Shown here one piece after another: positions 11,674-20,610 of a stretch of 64,000 bases of DNA (the first letter of the stretch is position 1; each line of letters opens with the position of its first letter). The DNA comes from Elgaria multicarinata webbii. Taxonomy: Eukaryota > Chordata > Lepidosauria > Squamata > Anguidae. Both the position numbers and the translations under genes were made by a program. The stretch covers positions 1,625,001 through 1,689,000 of the forward strand of contig NC_086182.1 of NCBI RefSeq assembly GCF_023053635.1, read 5' to 3'. Under the pieces are notes generated by a model. It saw only the letters and a program-made list of their open reading frames with translations. It had not been told where the DNA came from and ran no database searches.

Positions 11674-14600
11674 AGGTACCTAATTGATGTTGAAGGAATG
11701 GATCCGAACATGGCAATAGAATGTAAGTGATTCACCCTTATTTGCAGAGTTGGAGCATTTGATAGCTTTTTTCGAAAACTACCTGTGAACTTAAAGATGG
11801 AAATTGTTCAGCTTAATTCTGTTTTAAATGAGAGCTAAGATACCAACAGCTCTCCTCTTGCAATTGAGATATTATTAGGACACATAGAATTTGTATCACA
11901 TTGATTTAAATATTTTATTTATTTATTTAAGGATTTTTATGCCGCCATTCAGCCAAAAAAGGCTCTCACGGCGGCTTACAAAAGTATTTCTTGACAGTCC
12001 CTGCCCACAGGCTTACAATCTAAAAGACATGACACAAAAGGAAAGGGGATTGGGAGGGAGGAGGAGGGGGGGGGGAAAGGAAAGCAAATTCAGGCACTAC
12101 AATCTTAGTTGCAAAGTTCAGCAGTTACAGTTGACAGCAGGAGGGAGGGGTCTCTCAGCTGGAGCTGGATCCAGGCACGGTGGAGAGGTGCCTGGCTGCT
12201 GCTTCCTCCATAGATACTAGTACATTCTTTCCAAACTTGCCATAAGACCTTTCTTTTAATTTCTTGTTGCAAATGGAGCTTGTGCAATGCACCATTATAA
12301 ACAAGACTTGAGAACTGAGTGAGCAAGCTGGGATGTAATCATTTATTTCAGCCATAAACTTGCTAGGTGGCCCTTATGCAAGCCACAATTCTCTCAGTGT
12401 GTGCATGCAGACACACCCACCCACCCTTTGTACAATATAGGAATCGTGCTGATACATTTTACACGAGGCACTGGTTAGGTCTGTTGTGCATCACCATCAC
12501 TCCAAGTAAATCTAAAATGTTCTTTCTTAGTGTTCAATAGACACAGAGGGCATTCTATAGAGAGGAAAAACTATATTGCAGACCTTAAGAGAGGACCTGG
12601 AAAAAGGTAAGTAACTTTTGGGTACATTATTAGTTGTTTTGTTGCTTTGCTTAGATACTGGTGCATGAATTAGCTGGAGAAAAGGGTTCTGCTGTAATAT
12701 CTGCCACTATTTTTTTCATCAGTTTAATGCATATAGTACTTATTCAGGAAAATAGTAGGACCAACAACTCAAACCCCTGCAGGTCCTGAGGTTGGGTCCT
12801 TTACATAGGTACCTTCTTGAGAGATCGATGTGCCTAAGGCATGGGTGGGAAATGGTTTAGCTCTCAGGGGACGGATTTCTCTCCAGCTCACTCCCCGGAT
12901 GACGTCAGGGGGTAGACTCTCCCCCTGAAGCCCTGCCCCGTGACATCACAGCAGGGCTTTTCCACAGAGAGAGAGGCAGGAACCTTCGCTCCATGTCCCT
13001 CCCTGCACAGAGAAAAAGGCAGTCCCTCGGCGGAGTGGACTGTCTGCAGAACCATTGAGTATTGTGTCATGAGGCAGGCTTCGTTGATGTTCTCACACGC
13101 CTACAGAGTTGCGAGGTAAGAGCCGCAGAGACCCCTGCCGCTCTTGCCTGGCAGAGGTCTACAGGCATGTGTCAGCCATCCTGGGAAGCGTGTGGGGAGC
13201 CACCAATTGTGGCAGCACCTCAGTGGGGCACCACCATCAGCGCCTCCCCATGCGCTTCCCAGGTCTTGTGCTTTCCAGGACAGGCCCATCCCAGCCCTGG
13301 GTGAGGCCCTGAGAATGGGGAGGGCAGGACGCAAGCATCTCTCCTGGGGCAGTCAAGCTGCAGGGTATATCCTTGTGCCCCCCTCCTGTGCCCATTCACC
13401 ACCACTATGGGGAGGGCGGGGCACAAGCATCTTGACAGCCTCAGGAGAGATGCTTGCCGTCATCCCCCCCCCCATCTCGTTGCCCCACCTAGGGACGGAA
13501 CGTCCCATAAGAATCCCCCCTTTGTGCCAGGTTCCGAGTGGGGGGACCCGGCACAGAAGGGGATTCCCATGGGAACCAGTGCCGTTATTCATTGGGGAGG
13601 GCAGAGAGTGGGTGGGGGTGGGCATAGTCATCCCTGTGTTAATAGTCAACTCCATGAATGACTGTTATGATGTCATGTGGTGAGTACCCCCTAAATAGTC
13701 ATCCATGGCTTTGACTGTGAACACATGGTTGACCATTGTGCCATCCGAACGCAGCCAGACTTTTATCTTCAGTCAGTGATACAAGATAAGAATGCAGTTT
13801 CTTCTCCTTGCACTACAGAGAGCCTTACCTTTCTCTACTGCTGGTAGAGGGGCGAGGCTTCCAACCTCCATGGGAGCAAAGCAGCCTGGATGGGGAATCT
13901 CCATAGACGGGAAGTTCTCCATCACTGGCATAAGCCCTCTTGTCTTGTGCCACAGAGAAGAACAGAACTCAAACTTGGCCCCAGAGGTTACAGCAGAGGA
14001 GATCGCTGTAGATAACTTGTGCAAATTATCTCGATCTGCAGAGGATGACAAAATAGATACATCTCTTCCCAGCTCCTTTGTCCCTAATTCGGCCATTCAT
14101 TCATTTGTTATATTTCTGTACTGCCTCATAGCTGAAGAGCTCTGGGCAGTTCACAGAGGAAGTTGTCAAAGGAAAGGAGGGTCCCTCTCCCCCCCCCCTC
14201 TCTAATTCATGTACACACCTCTTAAAAACCTTCCTGATCCCAGTAGGACATAGGCCCCGAAATAGGAAAAGGAGTGATCTTTAATAAATGTGTCGAGTTC
14301 ACTGTTTATTTATTTGTTTATTTATTTTTTGCATTTATATACCGCCCTATAGCGGAAGCCCTCTGGGCGTTTTACAAAAGTTAAAAACAGTAAACATTAA
14401 AACAAATATACAAAGTTTAAAAACATAAAAAGCATAAAAACACAGTATCCTTATAAACTGTTACAAAACCCTAAAAGTGAGAGGACTCAAAGCAGCCCAA
14501 TGAGGACCCTGCATGCTCAGTGGCTGCTGTAGGCTGGGTGTTTGGCAGCAGGAGGAGGGAGCACAAATGAAATGAAATGAAATGAAATGTCCTAAAAAAT

Positions 14601-17204
14601 GCCCAGGCTGACTGGAACATGGTGCTGGAATACTCCACACTGCAACATTGGATTGTAGGTCCCACTTGTAACCTAATTTCCAACTGAAACATATTGCTAC
14701 TCCGTGGTTGCTCATTCTTGTTTACTCCTTGAAAGCAACCCTATTCCTAAACAATTTGTAATCTCTTAATTTTTCTCTGTCAAGGAATCAGCGTGTGCCT
14801 CTTTCAGGAGGCAGTTGGAGAAAAGGACACCTTGGCCCCACCCCGAACCCTGGTTTTGAAGCAGTTGAATATCATTCACAAAACTTCCAGCAGTTCCCAA
14901 GGTTTGTTTTTTCCCCCCTTCTAGACATCTAATATTATCATGGAAGCTTACGATTTTCCTGAAAATGAGAATCTGTCAGGGCAACATGGATGCCTGCAGG
15001 AAGGGACGGGGGGGACGGGACAGTTAACCCCTGGATGGACCACAATTCCCAATTTCTCAGCTTTCATTAGAAAAAGAAGTCTCCAGCCCTGGTAGAAACT
15101 GAGATACTAGGCAAAATGTTCAACCGCTATTCTGTCCATTCCTTTTTGTGAGAAACTGTCTTGTGCTCACTTTTTCATGTTTTTAGTCAGTGAATGCTGT
15201 CATAGCAGTAGTTAACATACCCACTTGATGGGTTCATAACAACACAACCACCCATATTCAAGGTTGAACTGTGGGTTGTTGTTGGTTTGCTAGCCTCGAA
15301 CAAGCCATAGTTCACAACCCAACAACAAAACATGGATTCATTTTGTGGGTTGTTCTAATGAACTAATCCCTTGATCATCTTTCTGGTTCTTTCTCCATCT
15401 CTCAGAGTAAAGTAGGGCGACCTCACTACTGTTTAGACTTTAGGGGATCTGATTCATTTGTGGGGAGGGAGAGATTGAACCCTACTACAGCACGAGTGGG
15501 AGCCAATGGCTCACAGGCTGGATGTGGGCCCTGATTTCTCCTCCCAAGCCCTGCCCAGTTCCCTTGACCTTGCAGCCCTGGTTTCCCCACTGCTCAGCTG
15601 TTTCCTGATCAGCTGGGGTCAGGGTGGGGATGCAAGTGGATAGGTTTCAACCTCCCCTCCCCACTGCTCAGCTGAGAAGAGGCAGCATGGCTGCTGAGTC
15701 CCATTCATTACAGCATATTATTAATGCATCTCTCAGAGAGGGGAGTTTTCCATTATATTTAAAAGAAGCTGTAGTATGGCCACTTCTAAAAAAGCCCTCC
15801 CTGGACCTTGATAATTACAGACCAGTTTCTAGACCCATATCAAACCGGCTTCAGAGCAGGATATAGAGTTGAGACCGCTATGGTCACCTTAGTGGATGAT
15901 CTACACCTGAGTGTTGACAGGGGGAGTGTGTCCCTGCTGGTACTGTTTGACCTCTCAGCAGCTTTCAATACCATTGAACATGGTATCCTTCTGGAACACC
16001 TGAGGGGATTGGGAATCGGGGGCACTGTGGTTCAGTGGTTCCGGTCCTACCTCTCGGGCAGGTTCCAGATGGTGATGCTTGGGGACAGCTGCTCCTCAAA
16101 AAAGGAGCTGCTGTGTGGCGTACCACAAGGTGCCATCCTTTCCCCAATGCTATTTAATATTTACATGAAACCGCTGGGAGAGATCCTCTGGAGGCATGGG
16201 GTGGCAGGGTGCTATCAGTATGCTGATGACACCCAAATATATTTCTCTATGCCTTCGACAACAGCGTCAGCTAAGGATAGCGTGTCTCCTCTGAATGAAT
16301 GCTTGGAGGCAGTAATGGGCTGGATGAGGAAAAACAAACTGAAGCTGAATCCAGACAAAACAGAGGTGCTTGCTGTCAAGGGCTCTGACCTAGGTTTGGA
16401 GGTGTGTCAGCCAGTTCTGGATGGGGCTACACTTCCCCTGAAAGACTGTGTTCGCAATTTGGGGGTGCTCCTGGATCCGTCACTCCAAATGACAACCCAG
16501 ATAGATGCGACGGCCAGGAGTGCCTACTATCAGCTTCGGCTGTTGCATCAACTGTCCCCTTTCCTAGAGTTGGAAGACCTAAAGACGGTTGTGCATGTAT
16601 TGGTAACTTCGAGGGTCGGTTTCTGCAATGTGCTGTACATAGGGCTACCTTTGTGCCTAGTCCAGAAACTTCAACTAGTTCAAAATATGGCAGCCAGGTT
16701 GGTCACCGGTACACGTAGGGGCGACCACATCACACCAGTCTTAAAATCTCTTCACTGGCTGCCAATCAGTTTCCGGGCGAAGTATAAAGTGTTGGTTATC
16801 ACCTTTAAAGCCCTACATGGTTTGGGTCCAGGCTACCTGCAGGATCGCCTTCTCCCGTACAATCCGCCCCGCACACTCAGGTCCTCTGGGAAGAATTTAC
16901 TCCAGCCAACAAAAACAAGGCTGACAACTATTACCCAGAGGACCTTTTCTTCTGCCGCTCCCAGACTGTGGAATGGCTTGCCGAGAGAGATTCGTCAACA
17001 GTCTTCCAGAGTTTAAGAAAGCCATAAAGACTGATCTCTTCCGCCAGGCATACCCAGTTGAATTTTAAGTTGCCTTTTTTAATGGTGTGCTGCTTTTAAT
17101 GATGCACTGATTTTAAACATTTGAATTAGTTTAATGTATGTTATGGTGTTTTTATTTGTGTTGTATCCCGCCTCGATTCAGGGGGAGAGGCGGGTAACAA
17201 ATAA

Positions 17205-17250
<46 letters not shown>

Positions 17251-18229
17251 GCTACCCATGGGGGAAGAGAGAGCTCTCCTTTTCTATGGGCAGCTTGCTG
17301 CATTTCCATAGGGAAGGCGTCTTCCTAGCCCTTAGCATAGAAGCCACGCAAGCTGCCTGTGGAGGAAGAAAGGAGTCAATGGGAGGCCTTTTCCAGGCTT
17401 ACTTGCCACCCAGGGCCTGAGGGGCGGATTTTTGTGCATGCGTGTGTGTGTATGGTGGCACCAGCCATTGCTGGTATCCAGCCCCTGGCATTTTAGCCAT
17501 AACGTACAGTGGCCCTCAGGCTGAGAAATGTTCCCCACCTTGTACTACAGCAGCCTTCCTCAACCTGGGGCGCTCCAGATGTGTTGGACTACAACTCCCG
17601 GATTGCCCCAGCCAGCTCTGCATTCTGGGAGATGCAGTCCAAGACATCTGGAGCGCCCCAGGTTGAGGAAGGCTGTACTACAGGGATGGTCCAAGACCGC
17701 ACTCGAAGAACAGGTGGTTCTTCATTGGGCTTCAAGGACTTCTGAAAGAGAGTTTGCTTACAAACAGCGGCATGGCCGCTTGAGTCCCAGCAGTTCTTGT
17801 AACCTTTGCATTCTTTCTGTTTCAGGCACTTCTCTTCTAGGAGAGACGAGGGTAGTCATAAGCAACACAGGTAAACTGTTTGGAATTCCTGGAAACTTCT
17901 GAGCACGTTGTATATCCTCTGTTGTTGAGATGACACCTCTGGCTTAGGGCTGCTCATGTTCTGTAACAGCGTAACGTTCAAATTTCACCCTCAGAATAAA
18001 TTATGTAAGCTAAATCTGAATATCTCAGCTTGATTTTGCATGACTGTGTTCCTGAGAGCCTGCCTTTTTGCAAAGAGCTGGGTGGAAGAGGAGAGAGAGA
18101 GAGAAGACATGGCATGAAGTGGTTCCTGGGGTGATATGTCCTGCCCACCCCTCCTTAAGCCATGGAGCCTCACTGGGCGTTGCCAGTCTTCTCTCTGCAG
18201 TGACAAGGACCGAGAACACATCATCATCA

Positions 18230-18268
<39 letters not shown>

Positions 18269-19542
18269 TTATTTGTATCCTGCCTTTTGCCCAATACTGG
18301 GCCTCAAGGCGGTATTACAAAGTTTAAAACATACATTTTAAAACATAGGAAAAGAAATGTAAAAAAAAAAAAGGTTTAAAATACACAACAAAATTATAAG
18401 TCAGTAGGGGGAGAAAATAAAACAAAACAAACAAGGGGACAGGCCCTCACCTTGGAGTTGCCCCCTTTGGCGGTGACCCCACTGGTGGCGAACCCGCCCC
18501 AAAGGAGCCTGCTTCCTAAACTCCCAGTCCCAAAAAGTTGTTGCAGCTGGGAGTGAGATGGTTCTGTGCTGGGAGCCTGAGTCTGCTAGGAGGCAGTTGG
18601 AAGGTTCCGCAGACTAGGCAAACCCCCAAGGCAGGACAACAGCAGCTGCATACAGGGTGAAAGATGCAAAATTCTACTGATGTTCTGCTCATACGGTAAA
18701 TCTCAGAATGCCCCAAATAGATGTAACTCTGCCTAAGTGCAACATGTCCATAATATTGTTATCTATCTCTATTATACTGACTGATAGAAATGCAAATTAC
18801 TGCCAGTTATCTCTATTTGCTGCTGTTATTGCTGCCTCTTTCCTGGATAAAGTAGGCATCAAGTAGTGCACTGATCCCTGCTGCAGAAGGGTGTTGTCAT
18901 GGGGAAACACATCTGACCTATGATGAGTAGCCCCTCTTAGCATCTTTTTCCTGGGCAGGGCAGTGGGAGCCATAGTAGTTTCATGCAACAAAAACAAGAG
19001 ACTGGCACCTTGAAGACAAACAACTGAGTTTAACACCTGCCTATACCTGAATTCAGGCCTATAGCTGCCAGTAGTGCTGTTGTCTGCTTTAGAGCTGCTC
19101 CCATCTTTTCACCCAATTATACTGCAATGGGCTCAGCTGTTGGAATTTGTGCCACTAATCACAGAGGTTTAAGAAGCACATTGGAAGGTGCAGATTGCCG
19201 TATGGGTTGGAGTGTTACAGTGTCATTTGCTCTTCTGTACTATTTGCCTCTTCCCTGACATTTTGTGGCTTCTCTTTCAGAAAAGTGCATCATACCAGGA
19301 ACCCAAATCTCATCACCTGTTATGACAAAGATCAGGCTGTTTACAATCCTCAATATGCCCCTACAGCCAACATCATTCAGCAAAGACCAAGTCACAGTGT
19401 CAGCCCTAACCATGGGCTGTTCTACTCACCTTACCAGCAACAGCTGCAAGAATATGAAGGACCATATTTTCAAATGCAAAATCTTCATTATCCGTTACAA
19501 CAAGGAAGATACAAAATAGATGGAAGACCCCATCCTTATTGA
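959..19542 (+). CDS. DUSP11: DUSP11, RNA/RNP complex-1-interacting phosphatase (PIR1), complete, 10 coding exons
   Basis: Coding exons: 959-990, 6465-6540, 7596-7727, 9979-10102, 10787-10847, 11676-11722, 12531-12606, 14785-14901, 17826-17870 and 19281-19542. They sum to 972 bases, 323 codons plus TGA, and every junction keeps frame with GT-AG borders. Known role of the family: removes gamma and beta phosphates from 5'-triphosphorylated RNA, such as Pol III and some viral transcripts, mainly in the nucleus. Seen here: an N-terminal block with [12 protein letters not shown], the [10 protein letters not shown] strand, and the [10 protein letters not shown] signature with Cys129 and Arg135 (HCX5R). 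The tail from about residue 180 is poorly conserved and rich in Gln, His, Arg and Tyr, as in mammals. Length is close to the human 330-residue form. The ATG at 959 opens [10 protein letters not shown]; a longer upstream form as in some human isoforms was not found. Confidence 0.95.
2290..3300 (-). mobile_element. Ty1/Copia-like retrotransposon fossil (reverse transcriptase and RNase H parts)
   Basis: Reading the minus strand, 3000-3300 holds the end of a Copia-type reverse transcriptase with the YVDD motif, and 2318-2770 holds the Copia-type RNase H with the hallmark [10 protein letters not shown] stretch and a TKHIDMKHH segment. It lies antisense in DUSP11 intron 1 and is cut off at 3300 by a CR1 piece. 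No LTRs, gag or integrase were recognised. It is a broken partial copy with several breaks; age cannot be judged from a single copy. Confidence 0.8.
3303..3619. mobile_element. CR1 LINE fragments in opposite orientation (snapback)
   Basis: 3303-3357 is the CR1 3' tail on the minus strand (CATAGAATAGTAGAGTTGGA type). From 3358 the CR1 coding end runs on the plus strand ([20 protein letters not shown] type) into its tail at about 3600-3619. The abrupt switch points to a twin-primed or rearranged insertion. Confidence 0.75.
3620..3675 (+). mobile_element. Truncated foldback element inside a CR1 tail
   Basis: Starts CGAAAAGAAGGGAGAAACAG and matches the first 56 bases of the full foldback element at 49837-50197. 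It is joined to the same CR1 position as that copy, then breaks off directly into internal CR1 sequence. Confidence 0.75.
3676..3976 (+). mobile_element. CR1 LINE 3' end
   Basis: CR1 coding end and 3' UTR, finishing in repeated TATTCTATGATTCTATG tails. It begins internally at AATAACGGGCTCAAG, immediately after the foldback fragment. Confidence 0.85.
4129..6215 (-). mobile_element. L2-clade LINE with a 620-codon open reverse transcriptase frame
   Basis: On the minus strand, 6203 down to 4341 is one open frame of 620 codons. It holds the reverse transcriptase blocks [38 protein letters not shown] and the YADD catalytic motif, and ends [14 protein letters not shown] as in L2/CR1-group proteins. 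The 3' UTR carries a paired CACCATCAATGTACATGGTG stem and ends in an AATAAT tail at about 4129-4150. The endonuclease part is missing, so the copy is 5' truncated, but the intact frame suggests a fairly young insertion. It lies antisense in DUSP11 intron 1. Confidence 0.9.
6465..6540 (+). CDS. DUSP11: DUSP11 coding exon 2
   Basis: Encodes [10 protein letters not shown] and [14 protein letters not shown], a strongly conserved block of the PIR1 family. The acceptor is TTTTCTAG. The donor AAG|GTAGGTAAG offers a second GT four bases downstream, but only the first keeps frame with exon 3. Confidence 0.93.
6883..7082 (-). mobile_element. tRNA-derived SINE
   Basis: Read on the minus strand it starts with a tRNA-like head: an A-box-like TATAGCTCAGTTGTGGAGCA, a GCATGCAGAAGG segment, then a B-box-like GGCTCAATCC. 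A CCAGGTGGGGCTGG body follows. It lies in DUSP11 intron 2. It lacks an acceptor stem, so it is a SINE and not a tRNA gene. Confidence 0.75.
7225..7295. mobile_element. Half of a hAT-type foldback MITE
   Basis: The piece GGGGTTGAAGTCCGAAACGT followed by GGCACCAGGTTGGGGAAGG is the right arm of the same MITE type that is complete at 17551-17675. Only one arm is clear. Confidence 0.5.
7596..7727 (+). CDS. DUSP11: DUSP11 coding exon 3
   Basis: Forty-four whole codons, beginning [17 protein letters not shown] and holding [16 protein letters not shown], the first core strands of the phosphatase fold. Acceptor TTTTCAG, donor GAG|GTAAGT. Confidence 0.95.
8400..8840 (+). mobile_element. CR1 LINE 3' fragment
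   Basis: Encodes the CR1 C-terminal region ([20 protein letters not shown]) and ends with TCTATGATTCTATG. It lies in DUSP11 intron 3. Confidence 0.9.
9357..9600 (-). mobile_element. L2-clade LINE 3' end
   Basis: An ATT-repeat tail (9357-9378) leads into TTTGTATCCCGCCTTTTGCC, the reverse complement of an L2 3' UTR. The same subfamily recurs at 18219-18440. Confidence 0.7.
9979..10102 (+). CDS. DUSP11: DUSP11 coding exon 4
   Basis: Encodes [20 protein letters not shown] and the helix before the active site. It includes the Asp-rich loop that in this family supplies the general acid region. Acceptor TTTTTGCAG, donor G|GTGAGC. Confidence 0.95.
10258..10405. mobile_element. Foldback MITE
   Basis: Imperfect inverted arms start AGCAGGGGTGACAGAAGG and end TTACTTTCTGCCCACCCCTG. 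Inner parts such as GGGCTTCAATTTCCAG pair with CTGGGAATTGAAATCC. No transposase. It lies in DUSP11 intron 4. Confidence 0.65.
10787..10847 (+). CDS. DUSP11: DUSP11 coding exon 5 (active site)
   Basis: Carries [19 protein letters not shown], the HCX5R phosphate-binding loop, with nucleophile Cys129 and Arg135 by my numbering. Acceptor TTTTCCTAG, donor AG|GTAAGT. Confidence 0.97.
11460..11675 (+). mobile_element. L2-clade LINE 3' tail abutting DUSP11 exon 6
   Basis: L2 3' UTR with CCCCGCCTCGATCAGGATGG and GAGAGGCGGGTTAGAAATAA, then TTG and TTA repeats up to 11672. The same tail type is seen at 17161-17250 and 54960-55040. The tail ends at the exon 6 acceptor AG (11674-11675). Confidence 0.8.
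11676..11722 (+). CDS. DUSP11: DUSP11 coding exon 6
   Basis: Encodes [15 protein letters not shown] after a split Arg. The acceptor AAAG follows directly on a TTA microsatellite that ends an L2 LINE tail, so the tract usually rich in pyrimidines is transposon-derived. Donor T|GTAAGT. Confidence 0.93.
11912..12110 (-). mobile_element. L2-type LINE 3' end fragment
   Basis: A TATTTATTTATTTA tail is followed by a GCCGCC...GGCGGC stem and GGCTTACAATCTAAAAGACA, typical of minus-strand L2 3' UTRs in this window. The far boundary is uncertain. Confidence 0.55.
12531..12606 (+). CDS. DUSP11: DUSP11 coding exon 7
   Basis: Encodes [20 protein letters not shown] and GPGK, the end of the catalytic domain (human counterpart FNRCRGHCLERQNYIEDLQ). 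Acceptor TTTCTTAG, donor AG|GTAAGT. Confidence 0.95.
12840..14200. other. DUSP11 intron 7, GC-rich unassigned stretch
   Basis: Locally GC-rich intronic DNA with C-runs (13457-13475 and near 14190). Overlapping frames occur in several phases around 13100-13680. None resembles a protein family I recognise, and no splice or promoter arrangement supports a gene. Confidence 0.4.
14307..14470 (-). mobile_element. L2-type LINE 3' end
   Basis: A TTTATTTATTT tail is followed by ATACCGCCCTATAGCGGAAG and CTCTGGGCGTTTTACAAAAG, the minus-strand 3' end shared with the copies at 43288, 44200 and 61213. Confidence 0.7.
14785..14901 (+). CDS. DUSP11: DUSP11 coding exon 8
   Basis: Encodes [20 protein letters not shown] followed by a low-conservation stretch ending NFQQFP and a split Arg. 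Acceptor CTGTCAAG, donor AG|GTTTGT. It is assigned from frame continuity and splice sites; similarity to mammalian DUSP11 is weak here. Confidence 0.85.
15195..15375. mobile_element. MITE-like repeat with AACAACCCA arms
   Basis: Contains CTGTGGGTTGTTGTTGG and, inverted, CACAACCCAACAACAAAACA. The latter word also occurs in the larger repeat at 23385-23765. Boundaries and family are not resolved. Confidence 0.45.
15690..17250 (+). mobile_element. L2-clade LINE (reverse transcriptase, internal deletion)
   Basis: Reverse transcriptase pieces include DNYRPVSRP (about 15810), then a 402-codon frame from 15808 to 17016 with [27 protein letters not shown] and the YADD motif, ending [10 protein letters not shown]. 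Part of the protein between DNYRPVS and the YQTGFRAG block is deleted. The 3' UTR ends in an ATG microsatellite (17204-17250). It lies in DUSP11 intron 8. Confidence 0.9.
17551..17675. mobile_element. hAT-type MITE with 8-bp target duplication
   Basis: Near-perfect arms start CAGCCTTCCTCAACCTGGGG and end with its complement. Both sides carry TACTACAG (17543-17550 and 17676-17683), an 8-bp duplication as made by hAT transposases. The 125-base element is non-coding. Confidence 0.88.
17826..17870 (+). CDS. DUSP11: DUSP11 coding exon 9 (short)
   Basis: A 45-base exon encoding [14 protein letters not shown] between two split Arg codons. Borders are TTTCAG and AG|GTAAAC. It is supported by phase and splice signals more than by sequence similarity. 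Confidence 0.75.
18219..18440 (-). mobile_element. L2-clade LINE 3' end with ATT tail
   Basis: An ATC/ATT repeat (18219-18266) is followed by ATTTGTATCCTGCCTTTTGC and GGGCCTCAAGGCGGTATTAC, the same minus-strand subfamily as 9357-9600. It lies in DUSP11 intron 9. Confidence 0.7.
19281..19542 (+). CDS. DUSP11: DUSP11 terminal coding exon 10
   Basis: Eighty-six codons and TGA. The tail is rich in Gln, Tyr, Pro and His (for example [20 protein letters not shown]) and ends GRPHPY. Acceptor TCTCTTTCAG. This low-complexity basic tail matches the character of the mammalian C-terminus. Confidence 0.88.
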
Positions 19543-20610
19543 TGGAAACATAACAGGCAAGGAGAACATGATCACATACTAAGGACACAAAATCCATTCT
19601 TGGCTTGCTATTTATTCAGCAGAGGACAACCTGCTGACTACCTTACATGGTTGCTGTGTTGCCAGCATACTTCCCTGGATTGCCCATCAATGCTACAGAT
19701 CACTGCTTATACCGTATTTCTTCGATTGTAAGAGGCCATCGATTCTAAGGCGCACACTAATTTCAGCACCACCAACAGGAGGAAAAAGCTTTGATTCGAA
19801 GAAAAAATAAATTTCTTTGAACATCTTTTATGAGTAGAATTTCTTAGAAATATCTTAGAAAGAGCTGGGTTTTGGGGCCACTGGGCTGGGAGGGACTTAG
19901 GGGTAAGCAGAAAACCAGGCGCGTACCCTCCCAGCTCCTCCTCTCGGCTCGCGGCTGCTGCAGGAACTTCCTCTTTTGGAGGCCTGCCTGCGCGAGGAGG
20001 AGAGAGACGACTGGAGCTGGAGCTGCCGCGTGAGAGCAGCTTCGGTGGAGCAGCACTTCTCTAGCCTCTGGGCACAGGTTTTTCCGCGGGCGTGAGGAGT
20101 TCCAGGCGGGACGCACGCTTCCCAGCGCGGCGGCTGTGGGGGGGGGACCCGGTGCTGGGGGGGGGGGTGAGCATCCTGACTCTTGAAGCCGCGTGTCTTC
20201 CCGGCACAGCTGACGAGGGCCGGAGCTGCACGGGGCGCGCTGTAGGCCCCAATCAGCCTGCAAAGCAATCTTAAAAAGCCCGGCTTGCTCAGCTTTGTAA
20301 AAGCAATAAAGCTAGAGAGAATGGATGTTTCAGACCCTTTTTTAATAGGATAGAGTCTTTTTGCATCTACCATATTGCTTCGATTCTTAGACGCCATCGA
20401 TTCTAAGACGCACCCCATTTTTAGAGCTGTTTATTTAGGGGGGAAAGTGCGTCTTAGAATCGAAGAAATACGGTACTTCAGTTGATCTTTTAAGTTTGTT
20501 TGTTTTAGTACCTGCTGACAAACAAGATGTAGCCACCACTAGAATTCCTACTACAGTTGTTTATATGTTGACCTTAACATTTGTGTTAAATAAAGACTGC
20601 CTTCCCCTGC
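19543..20610 (+). other. DUSP11: DUSP11 3' UTR, probably interrupted by a DNA transposon
   Basis: No polyadenylation signal occurs between the stop and 19709, where a non-autonomous transposon begins (19710-20475). AATAAA motifs lie at 19806-19811 inside the transposon and at 20589-20594 beyond it. The second is followed by a T- and GC-rich stretch and looks like the original 3' end. If so, the transposon sits in the 3' UTR; if the first is used, the transposon supplies the terminator. Confidence 0.55.
19710..20475. mobile_element. Non-autonomous DNA transposon with GC-rich interior
   Basis: The left end TACCGTATTTCTTCGATTGT is mirrored by GAATCGAAGAAATACGGTA at the right end. A sub-terminal copy of the CGATTCTAAGRCGC word follows the left end. 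A smaller complete-looking unit occupies 20368-20475. The interior (about 19850-20275) is GC- and CpG-rich and shows no transposase. The superfamily is not certain. Confidence 0.7.

Noticed and set aside
13144-13683. A 179-codon frame in DUSP11 intron 7
   Set aside because: Several overlapping frames of similar length on both strands, Pro- and Gly-rich, with no family match.
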